Source: Clostridiales bacterium
GTDB taxonomy: Bacteria > Bacillota > Clostridia > Oscillospirales > CAG-382
DNA length: 16,457 nucleotides
Direction of reading: 5' to 3'
NCBI GenBank assembly: GCA_004553575.1
Contig: SFLA01000054.1
Span: 1 to 16,457 of the forward strand
In this document: piece by piece, positions 1-5,661 of the stretch
Layout of the letters: each line of letters starts with the position of its first letter
Position numbering within the stretch: position 1 is the stretch's first letter
Made by a program: the position numbers and the translations under genes
Notes under the pieces: generated by a model
The model's database searches: none
Told to the model about the DNA's origin: nothing
The model's input: the letters and a program-made list of their open reading frames with translations, nothing else

Positions 1-24
1 TAAAAATAAGAAAAGGAGAAAAAC

Positions 25-831
25 ATGAAAAAACTTATTGCAATCCTCATCACAGCCGTTATGGTCGTTTCCTTATGTACCGTATTTGCGTCCGCAGAGG
101 AAGAGAACATAGCGGTCGGCAAATCCTATGTTACAAAGGGAATAATGTATCAGGAAGAAACCGAATGGGGCGTATACCCCGATACCGACGGCAAAAAGCT
201 CACCGACGGAACTTACGCAGAGTCCGTCGAATACAGCGACGCCGCATGGGTAGGCTTCAACGGCAACTGCAGAGAATACAGCGAAGCCAACCTCGCATAC
301 ATAATCGTTGATCTCGGAGAAGCAACCGCAATAAGCAAGGTGCTCGTTTCCGTCAACAATGTCTGCCAGAACGGTATCGGAGCTCCCGCCGGTTTTACCT
401 ACTATGTATCCGAGGACAATTCGTCCTGGAGCAAGCTCGGTGAGGGCACTTACAGCAGCACCGACGAGGGTATAATCGTTACAAACAGTATCGAAATGAC
501 CGTTTCCGCACGCTATGTCAAAGCGGAATTCACTGTCGGCGGCGGCGGAGCCTGGATGTTTATCGACGAAATCGCGGTTTATGCCGGTAACGCCGACGAA
601 GTCGTCGACCTGCCGTCAGAAGACCCCGCCGAATCCGAGACTCCCGCCGAGTCCGAGACTCCTGCCGAATCCGAGACTCCCGCCGAATCCGTCGCCGAGT
701 CCTCCGCAGATGACACCTCTGCCTCTGCCGACAACGCCGGATTCCCCACCTGGGCGATAGTAGTTATCGCCGCAGTCGCAGTCGCGGTCATAGTCGCAGT
801 CGCGCTCGCACTCACCAGAAAAAAGAAGTAA
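25..831 (+). CDS. Secreted discoidin-like (F5/8 type C) protein with C-terminal membrane anchor
   Basis: 268 residues. Residues 1-24 form a signal peptide (MKK, hydrophobic core, FASA before EEEN). Residues about 28-188 look like a galactose-binding-like F5/8 type C (discoidin) beta-sandwich: an NIAVGKS opening, IIVDLG near 93-98, a SARYVKAEF strand near 161-169 and a closing FIDEIAVYAG near 179-188. A spacer of PAESET repeats (201-222) and Ser/Ala/Asp-rich sequence follows, then a membrane helix at about 243-263 and a basic TRKKK tail. I infer a protein held on the outer face of the membrane by its C-terminus, with a domain that may bind a carbohydrate or other surface ligand. No catalytic domain or LPXTG sorting motif is visible. 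The start is supported by AAGGAG at 13-18. The fold call rests on motif resemblance and the ligand is unknown. Confidence 0.75.
   Translation: MKKLIAILITAVMVVSLCTVFASAEEENIAVGKSYVTKGIMYQEETEWGVYPDTDGKKLTDGTYAESVEYSDAAWVGFNGNCREYSEANLAYIIVDLGEATAISKVLVSVNNVCQNGIGAPAGFTYYVSEDNSSWSKLGEGTYSSTDEGIIVTNSIEMTVSARYVKAEFTVGGGGAWMFIDEIAVYAGNADEVVDLPSEDPAESETPAESETPAESETPAESVAESSADDTSASADNAGFPTWAIVVIAAVAVAVIVAVALALTRKKK
625..690 (+). repeat. 18-bp tandem repeat encoding PAESET units
   Basis: Three consecutive 18-bp units encode PAESET (residues 201-218), followed by a partial fourth unit reading PAES then VAES. The copies differ at some third codon positions, so they are not a fresh identical duplication. 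In the protein they make a flexible, acidic, Pro/Ser-rich stalk between the discoidin-like domain and the membrane helix. Copy number may vary between strains. Confidence 0.8.
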
Positions 832-849
832 GTCCGCTCTGAAAGCTTA

Positions 850-877
850 CGCAGCCCGTTTTCGCAAACGGACTGCG
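850..877. other. Hairpin downstream of the discoidin gene
   Basis: CGCAG, a C/A mismatch, then CCGTTT pair with AAACGG and CTGCG around a TCGC loop. No T-run follows on the plus strand, so it is more likely an RNA 3'-end stabilising structure or an accessory to the next hairpin than a terminator on its own. Confidence 0.5.
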
Positions 878-900
878 TATGATTCCGGACAGACAAAACT

Positions 901-947
901 TACCCGCCGATAAGCAACAGCTTTCCGGCGGGTATTGTTATTTGTTT
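901..947. terminator. Intrinsic terminator between the surface protein gene and prfA
   Basis: TACCCGCCG (901-909) pairs perfectly with CGGCGGGTA (926-934) and is followed on the plus strand by a T-rich tail (935-947). Read on the minus strand the same stem is followed by AGTTTTGTCT, so it could also end prfA transcription, whose stop codon lies at 961. It serves two converging genes and is probably bidirectional. Confidence 0.75.
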
Positions 948-960
948 AATATAATGCTTC

Positions 961-2034
961 TCAGTCGTTATCGCCGGACTTCAGCTTCTCGGCGCGGTCT
1001 GCCGTTATCAGCGCGTCGATCATATCGTCGAGCCTTCCGTTCATAAACGATTCGAGCGAATAAAGTGTAAGCCCTATGCGGTGATCCGTTACCCTGCCCT
1101 GCGGAAAATTATATGTGCGGATACGCTCGCTTCGGTCACCTGTGCCGATCTGGCTTCGGCGCTCGCTGGCAAGTGCGCTGTCGCGCTTTCTCTTTTCAAG
1201 ATCGGCAAGACGGCTCTTCATAACCTTAAGCGCCTTTTCTTTGTTCTTGCCCTGGCTTCGCTCGTCCTGGCAGTCCACAACGGTGCCCGTAGGAATATGG
1301 ATAATACGTATTGCGCTCTCGGTTTTATTTACATGCTGACCTCCGGCGCCTGCGGAACGGTGTGTAGTGATCTCGAGCTCGTCCATGTTCAGTTCGAAAT
1401 CCGATTCCTCTGCCTCCGGAAGCACTGCTACCGTGACGGTTGAGGTGTGTATCCTGCCCTGTGACTCGGTGTCGGGCACACGCTGGACGCGGTGAACGCC
1501 GCTTTCGAACTTGAAGCGTGAATACGCTCCCTCGCCGCTTACGGTAAAGGATATCTCTTTAAATCCGCCGAGCTCTGTTTCGTTGGCATACAGCAGATCG
1601 CATTTATATCCCGCCTGCTCGGCGTACATATTGTACATGCGGTACAGATCGCCGGCAAACAGCGCGGCCTCCTCGCCGCCGGCTCCTCCGCGGATCTCGA
1701 TAATTACGTTTTTATCGTCATTGGGGTCCCGCGGCAAAAGAAGAAGCTTTAGCTCGTCCGCGCAGGCGGCAAGGCTTTTTCTGGCGGATTCCGCCTGCTC
1801 CTCGGCAAGCGTACGCATCTCCGGATCGTCGGAAACGCCGAGTATCTCCTCCGCATCGGCAAGGTCTTTCTCGTACGTGCGGTATTCGCGGTACTTTTCT
1901 ACCACGGGCGTCAGGCTTTTGTATTCCCTGCTTACTTTTTTATATTCATTAAGATCCGACACTATCTCCGGATCGGACAGCTTTTCTTCAATGGCAATAT
2001 ATCTCTTTTCTATATCGCGCAGTTTTTCAGTCAA
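961..2034 (-). CDS. prfA: Peptide chain release factor 1 (RF1)
   Basis: 357 residues, the usual length for RF1. RF1 reads UAA and UAG in the ribosomal A site and triggers peptidyl-tRNA hydrolysis. The catalytic GGQ loop is present in SAGAGGQHVNKTES, and the stop-codon-reading PxT tripeptide is PDT in RVPDTESQGRIHTS. This PxT, rather than the SPF of RF2, identifies RF1. The N-terminal part is helical and charged, as expected for domain 1. The start is a TTG at 2032-2034. GGAGG at 2043-2047 (minus strand) lies 8 bases upstream, and the nearer ATG at 2040-2042 sits only one base after the SD and opens a four-codon frame. It diverges from the S1 gene at 2104 across 69 bases in which I see no convincing promoter. 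prmC, often adjacent in Bacillota, is not here. Confidence 0.97.
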   Translation of the reverse strand: MTEKLRDIEKRYIAIEEKLSDPEIVSDLNEYKKVSREYKSLTPVVEKYREYRTYEKDLADAEEILGVSDDPEMRTLAEEQAESARKSLAACADELKLLLLPRDPNDDKNVIIEIRGGAGGEEAALFAGDLYRMYNMYAEQAGYKCDLLYANETELGGFKEISFTVSGEGAYSRFKFESGVHRVQRVPDTESQGRIHTSTVTVAVLPEAEESDFELNMDELEITTHRSAGAGGQHVNKTESAIRIIHIPTGTVVDCQDERSQGKNKEKALKVMKSRLADLEKRKRDSALASERRSQIGTGDRSERIRTYNFPQGRVTDHRIGLTLYSLESFMNGRLDDMIDALITADRAEKLKSGDND

Positions 2035-2103
2035 TTGACATTCCTCCGAATATATGATTTGCGTGCTTCATAAAATAGAACAAAAACGAAAGGACAAGGC
2101 AAA

Positions 2104-2965
2104 ATGAAGCGCAATGAATATCTGCCGGAAGGGTCGCTTACCGGTACGCCGCGCAACAGCTCAATGCTGAGAAGCTATGAGACGATCGAAAAAGCACTTA
2201 TTGACGGCACCATTCTGGAGGCGCGCTGCGTGCTCTGCGATTTATTCCGAAAGCGGGAAAATAAAGGATATTGCGGTACTTTCCCGGGTTGGAAAGCATA
2301 TATGCTTCAAGGTCTCCGATATACGCGGTGACGGATACGGAAGCCGCACGGTTATACTGTCGCGGCGTGCGGCAATGCGCGAATGCATGCTGGCATATGT
2401 GGACGGCCTTATCCCCGGCGACGTAATACCCGCACGTATAACCCACCTTGAAAGCTACGGCGCATTCGCGGACATCGGCTGCGGAATTGTATCTCTGCTT
2501 CCGATCGACTGTATGTCGGTGTCACGCATAGGGCATCCGTCGGACAGATTCTCGGTCGGGCAGCAAATACGGGCGGTCGTACGGACTTCGGCAGATAAAA
2601 ACGGGTACATATCGCTCACCCACCGTGAACTTTTGGGCACATGGGAGGAGAACGCGTCTCGGTTTCTTCCCGGCCAGACTGCAGCCGGGATTATAAGAAG
2701 CGTCGAAAGCTACGGAATATTCGTAGAGCTTACCCCGAACCTCGCAGGGCTTGCGGAGTACCGCGAGGGGTTGACCCCGGGGATGCATGCCGCGGTCTAT
2801 ATTAAAAGCATTATCCGCGAAAAAATGAAGATCAAGCTGGTGATAGTCGATGCGGGCGATCCCGGACCGGCGCGGCAGGTATACGATTACCCGGACATCG
2901 ACCATATCGATTACTGGAGGTATTCACCCGACACCTGCTCAAAGGTTATCGAAACCTCGTTTTAA
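2104..2965 (+). pseudogene. S1-domain RNA-binding protein (ribosomal protein S1 homologue), frame broken by internal deletion
   Basis: The N-terminal part (YLPEGSL to LEARCVLCD) reads in the frame of 2104 to about 2241. The rest, from about 2240 (IYSESGKIKDIAVLSRVGK) to the stop at 2963-2965, reads one base further on. Together they resemble a clostridial protein with S1 RNA-binding domains. Two complete S1-type repeats survive in the second part (GDVIPARITHLESYGAF and AAGIIRSVESYGIFVEL). The junction lacks the roughly 20 residues that relatives, as I remember them, carry here (strands of the first S1-like unit ending in an IPR-type motif). A deletion of 3n+2 bases therefore fits better than a single-base error. 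The start is supported by AAAGGA at 2089-2094. Codon use past the break is still clean, so loss is recent, or the break is an assembly error. A shorter product from the ATG at 2177 is open, but its first 20 or so residues would be out-of-frame sequence. Confidence 0.75.
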
Positions 2966-4227
2966 TACATGAAGTCGAACTGTATTCCGTATATATCTAC
3001 GGTGTCGCCCTCCTGTATTCCGGCGTCCTCGAGCTTCTGTATAACTCCGCCGTTGCGCAGAACGCGCTGGAAATAGCTAAGCGATTCGCTGTCGTCAAAA
3101 TTGACGTTTCCGCATACACGCACCAGCCATTCGCCGGTAACGTAATACACTCCGCCCTCTTTGGTAACCTCGGTTTCGCGCAGGGCGCCGTCCTCCGGCT
3201 CGGGCAGTTCTTCGGATTCGTACACCCGTACCGGCGGCAGCTTCTGAAGCTCGTTATAAACCGCATTTATAAGCTCGGGAACGCCTTCCCCGGTCGCCGC
3301 CGAAATCAGAAACACCGGATACCCCTTTTCCTCAGCCCATTCCCGAAGCTCCGCCAGCTTGTCCTCGTCGAAACCTATATCGCTTTTGTTTGCCGCAATT
3401 ATCTGCGGCCGCTCCGAAAGTTCGGCGCTGAACACCGCAAGCTCGGAATTTATACTTAGAACATCTCCGATCGGAGAAGGACGCTCAGAAGCCGAGATAT
3501 CCACAAGATGCAGAATAAGACGGCATCTTTCTATGTGACGCAGGAAATCATGACCGAGTCCCCTTCCCTCGCCCGCGCCGTCGATAAGCCCCGGAATGTC
3601 CGCGACAACGAAGCTGCCGCCGTGCACGGATACTACTCCGAGCTGCGGCTGAAGGGTAGTGAACGGGTAATCGGCAATTTTGGGACGTGCCGCAGAAATC
3701 ACCGATAGCAGAGTGGATTTCCCGGCGTTGGGATATCCGACCAGACCTACGTCCGCAATGGTTTTAAGCTCGAGCGTGATATTGGCTTCCCTTCCGGTTA
3801 TACCGCTCTTCGCGAACCGTGGCGCCTGACGGGTCGGAGTTGCGAAATGCACATTACCCCATCCGCCCTTTCCGCCCTTAAGGAACACAAACGGCTCGTC
3901 GGAGGACATATCTTTAATAATCCTGCCGGTGTCGCGGTCGCGTATTACCGTTCCCCGCGGCACCGCGATAAGTGTATCGGCGCCGGAAGCGCCGTAAAAC
4001 TTACGCTTCATACCGTCCGCACCGTTGGCGGCGATGAATCTGCGGCGGTTCTTGAACGCGAGCAGGGTGCTCGCGCCGGGGTCGATAACAAAGACTATGT
4101 CCCCGCCCTTGCCGCCGTCTCCGCCGTCCGGTCCGCCGTGTGACACGTATTTCTCCCGACGGAATGACACGCAGCCGTTACCTCCGTTGCCCGCCTTGAC
4201 GTATATGTCGACTTTATCGATAAACAC
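2962..4227 (-). CDS. obgE: Obg family GTPase (ObgE/CgtA)
   Basis: 421 residues, a complete Obg. This GTPase binds the large ribosomal subunit and acts in 50S assembly and stringent or stress control. The glycine-rich Obg fold spans about 1-158 (KAGNGGNGCVSFRREK, GGPDGGDGGKGG). The G domain has G1 GYPNAGKS (164-171), G3 DIPG (210-213), G4 NKSD (280-283) and G5 SAA (309-311). The C-terminal OCT domain covers about 350-421. The start is a GTG at 4225-4227 with GAGG seven bases upstream; no in-frame ATG competes. It sits downstream of rplU-prp-rpmA, the usual order, with a terminator between rpmA and obgE that would limit its expression relative to the ribosomal proteins. Its last four bases overlap the end of the converging S1 gene. 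Confidence 0.97.
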   Translation of the reverse strand: MFIDKVDIYVKAGNGGNGCVSFRREKYVSHGGPDGGDGGKGGDIVFVIDPGASTLLAFKNRRRFIAANGADGMKRKFYGASGADTLIAVPRGTVIRDRDTGRIIKDMSSDEPFVFLKGGKGGWGNVHFATPTRQAPRFAKSGITGREANITLELKTIADVGLVGYPNAGKSTLLSVISAARPKIADYPFTTLQPQLGVVSVHGGSFVVADIPGLIDGAGEGRGLGHDFLRHIERCRLILHLVDISASERPSPIGDVLSINSELAVFSAELSERPQIIAANKSDIGFDEDKLAELREWAEEKGYPVFLISAATGEGVPELINAVYNELQKLPPVRVYESEELPEPEDGALRETEVTKEGGVYYVTGEWLVRVCGNVNFDDSESLSYFQRVLRNGGVIQKLEDAGIQEGDTVDIYGIQFDFMY

Positions 4228-4302
4228 TCCGGTGCCTCGCTTTCATGCCGTGTTCGTTCGTAAGGAATCCCGGACGGGATCAAGCGTCGACGGGAAGTTC
4301 CC

Positions 4303-4343
4303 ATAACAAAAGGAGCCGCAGCCTAAAAAAGCCTGCAAGCTCC
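4303..4343 (-). terminator. Intrinsic terminator after rpmA, before obgE
   Basis: On the minus strand GGAGC and GCAG (4343-4333) pair with CTGC and GCTCC (4321-4312), with a small internal loop between the two helices, followed by TTTTGTT (4310-4304). It lies about 16 bases past the rpmA stop codon. Partial read-through would set a lower level of obgE than of L21 and L27. Confidence 0.7.
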
Positions 4344-4358
4344 CTGAAATGCGTATGA

Positions 4359-4646
4359 CTAATCGGCGGAAACGGCGTTCACGCTAACCTTTTTTCTGCC
4401 GCCGACCATCGGCTCGAAACGCACGACGCCGTCCGCAAGAGCGTAAAGAGTGTCGTCGGATCCGCGGCCTACGTTTTTGCCCGGATGGATTTTGGTTCCG
4501 CGCTGACGGACCAGAATGTTGCCGGCGGTCACAAACTGACCGTCCGCACGCTTTGCGCCGAGACGCTTGGACTCGGAATCGCGTCCGTTCTTGGTGGAAC
4601 CGACGCCCTTCTTATGTGCAAAAAACTGAATTGATAATCTGAGCAT
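4359..4646 (-). CDS. rpmA: Large ribosomal subunit protein bL27 with cleavable N-terminal leader
   Basis: 95 residues. L27 reaches the peptidyl-transferase centre with its N-terminus. The protein begins [10 protein letters not shown] followed by [15 protein letters not shown]. The LxLxxQFFA segment is the Bacillota-type leader removed by the protease Prp, encoded just upstream, to expose the mature N-terminus. The L27 core follows ([35 protein letters not shown]). AAAGGAG lies about 10 bases before the ATG and overlaps the end of prp, so the two genes are tightly packed in one transcript. Confidence 0.98.
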   Translation of the reverse strand: MLRLSIQFFAHKKGVGSTKNGRDSESKRLGAKRADGQFVTAGNILVRQRGTKIHPGKNVGRGSDDTLYALADGVVRFEPMVGGRKKVSVNAVSAD

Positions 4647-4664
4647 ATCGTATTTACTCCTTTC

Positions 4665-4979
4665 TCACATGTCGGCAATTACCGCAACATTCGCGGGGTA
4701 CTGCCCCGCAAGCGCCGTAAGTTCGCTCCCGAAAGCCTTAATAAGGCCGAGCGCGCACTCCGGCAGACCGGTCACGGTTACGAACACCTCAGTGTCCCTT
4801 TCGTTCACCCGTGCATCGGCTTTACAGCCCGGAAACCCGTTCAGGGCGTTCACCGTAAGCATCAGCATTGAACTGACCGAGGCACAGACAATGTCGCTCC
4901 CCGCTTCGGAATATCCGGAATGGCCGCATACCCGTATGTTACAGCCTCCGGACGTTAAGCGGATCTCTGCCCGTATCAT
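4665..4979 (-). CDS. prp: Ribosomal-processing cysteine protease Prp
   Basis: 104 residues. Prp removes the N-terminal leader of L27. The proposed catalytic pair is visible as His20 in GHSGYSEAG and Cys32 in SDIVCASVSSM, with the family spacing of 12. The rest (TVNALNGFPG and the terminal strands) fits the usual 100-110 residue size. I chose the ATG at 4977-4979, seven bases past the rplU stop. The frame stays open upstream to 5192, but that stretch is Arg/Ser-rich shadow of rplU with no family resemblance. No good SD precedes this ATG, so translation is probably coupled to rplU. Position between rplU and rpmA is the standard one for Prp. Confidence 0.93.
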   Translation of the reverse strand: MIRAEIRLTSGGCNIRVCGHSGYSEAGSDIVCASVSSMLMLTVNALNGFPGCKADARVNERDTEVFVTVTGLPECALGLIKAFGSELTALAGQYPANVAVIADM

Positions 4980-4986
4980 CTGTTTG

Positions 4987-5295
4987 TCAGGCCGTGATCG
5001 AAGTGATCTGAAGCTTGGTGTACGGCTGTCTGTGACCGATATGCTTCTTCTCGTTCTTCTTCGCCTTGTAGCGGATGACGTGGATTTTCTTTCCCTTGCC
5101 GTTCTTAATAACACTGGCCTCAACCTTTGCCGGGACAGTGGGATTACCGGCGACAAAGCCGTCCGCGGTGGAAACTGCCAATACCTTGTCAAAAGTGTAG
5201 GTATCGCCTTCGTTGACGTTAAGCTTCTCTACAAAGATAACGTCGCCCTCACTGACTTTGTACTGCTTTCCTCCTGTTTCGACTATTGCGAACAT
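4987..5295 (-). CDS. rplU: Large ribosomal subunit protein bL21
   Basis: 102 residues, the normal length for L21, which binds 23S rRNA. It starts [18 protein letters not shown] and carries the basic C-terminal segment ([30 protein letters not shown]) typical of the family. The ATG at 5293-5295 has AGAGGTG eight bases upstream. The frame is open further upstream to 5418, but that extension runs through the leader and promoter and is not protein-like. First gene of the rplU-prp-rpmA(-obgE) operon, probably controlled by the leader described separately. Confidence 0.98.
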   Translation of the reverse strand: MFAIVETGGKQYKVSEGDVIFVEKLNVNEGDTYTFDKVLAVSTADGFVAGNPTVPAKVEASVIKNGKGKKIHVIRYKAKKNEKKHIGHRQPYTKLQITSITA

Positions 5296-5383
5296 AAGTG
5301 CAGCACCTCTCTTTCTTTCAGACTCGCTGCTTAGAAGGTGTGTGCTTATTCTGCACAGCTTACAAAACCCCATACACGCGGCA
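5296..5383 (-). promoter_or_regulatory. Structured rplU 5' leader, L21-leader-like
   Basis: About 88 bases lie between the predicted transcript start and the rplU ATG. On the minus strand GTGCAG (5356-5351) can pair with CTGCAC (5303-5298), and CACCT (5340-5336) with AGGTG (5308-5304). The second pairing buries the Shine-Dalgarno sequence. A competing helix joins GCAGC (5330-5326) to GCTGC (5304-5300). Mutually exclusive folds around the SD suggest feedback control of translation. A conserved L21 leader RNA is known in Bacillota; matching this one to that family is an inference from position and structure only. Confidence 0.55.
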
Positions 5384-5389
5384 AGTGCT

Positions 5390-5418
5390 ATGTTACCACA
5401 AATATAAGCCGTTGTCAA
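5390..5418 (-). promoter_or_regulatory. Sigma-A-type promoter for the rplU operon
   Basis: On the minus strand TTGACA (5418-5413), 17 bases, then TAACAT (5395-5390), with TGG directly before the -10 box (extended -10). Predicted transcript start is near 5383, which gives the leader described above. Confidence 0.85.
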
Positions 5419-5540
5419 TACTTTTTTCGCATTTTACCCGGCAACAGGAGATACGGTTTTTAAAAAATCTAACATTTACGTGCACATTTGCCGCTTTTCC
5501 CATGCATGATACTGTTTATTCCGCATAAAAAATCAAATTT

Positions 5541-5553
5541 CGTAAAATTTACG
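5541..5553. promoter_or_regulatory. Inverted repeat abutting the glnN -35 box, possible operator
   Basis: CGTAAA-A-TTTACG is a perfect 6-bp inverted repeat with a one-base centre, ending one base before the -35 hexamer at 5555. The position suits a transcription factor site for repression or activation. It does not match the TnrA/GlnR box (TGTNA-N7-TNACA). The rest of 5419-5540 is AT-rich and holds no gene that I can see. Confidence 0.45.
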
Positions 5554-5554
5554 G

Positions 5555-5583
5555 TTGACAAACCGGATAATGCGGTGTATAAT
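5555..5583 (+). promoter_or_regulatory. Perfect-consensus sigma-A promoter for glnN
   Basis: TTGACA (5555-5560), 17 bases, TATAAT (5578-5583): both hexamers match consensus exactly. The predicted transcript start is near 5590, leaving about 72 bases of leader before the glnN ATG. A promoter this strong followed by a terminator suggests control after initiation. Confidence 0.9.
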
Positions 5584-5601
5584 GCCGCACATAAAGGCAA
5601 T

Positions 5602-5643
5602 GGCGTCTTTCATTCTTCGGATGAAAGGCGCCTTATTCTTTTT
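5602..5643 (+). terminator. Intrinsic terminator in the glnN leader (candidate attenuator)
   Basis: A 12-bp stem (5602-5613 with 5621-5632, one T/G wobble) has a loop containing C-TTCG-G and is followed directly by TTATTCTTTTT (5633-5643). It lies after the glnN promoter and before the glnN ribosome binding site at 5646-5653, so it can only regulate this operon. AAGGC at 5594-5598 could pair with GCCTT at 5630-5634 and compete with the stem base, though weakly. Some clostridial nitrogen genes are controlled by ANTAR-domain antiterminators; I see no clear pair of ANTAR hexaloop hairpins here. Confidence 0.8.
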
Positions 5644-5661
5644 ACAAAAGGAGACAGAAAA

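Noticed and set aside
579..896. Minus-strand frame of 105 codons under the surface protein gene
   Set aside because: Its Ala/Ser/Asp- and Thr-rich sequence mirrors the PAESET repeat and membrane helix codons; no SD and no family resemblance.
1511..2038. Plus-strand frame of 175 codons opposite prfA
   Set aside because: Ser-rich shadow of a well-supported prfA with no SD or recognisable domain.
2035..2040. TTGACA on the plus strand between prfA and the S1 gene as a -35 box
   Set aside because: No acceptable -10 lies 15-19 bases downstream; the nearest TAAAAT is 30 bases away.
2230..2250. Programmed ribosomal frameshift in the S1 gene
   Set aside because: No slippery heptamer or shift-prone codon run is present, and the joined product would lack part of an S1 unit, so a deletion explains it better.
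4266..4279. ATCCC/GGGAT inverted repeat upstream of obgE as a terminator
   Set aside because: Five-base stem with a four-base loop and no T-run on either strand.
4980..5192. Extended start for prp, 71 extra codons from 5192
   Set aside because: The extension is the out-of-frame shadow of rplU, Arg/Ser-rich and unlike Prp, which starts at MIRAEI.
5296..5418. Extended start for rplU from 5418
   Set aside because: It would begin in the -35 box and translate the structured leader; L21 begins [12 protein letters not shown] with its own SD.
5488..5661. Upstream extension of the glnN frame, 58 extra codons from an ATG at 5488
   Set aside because: It starts upstream of the consensus promoter and runs through the terminator hairpin; the ATG at 5662 has a good SD and matches the GSIII N-terminus.
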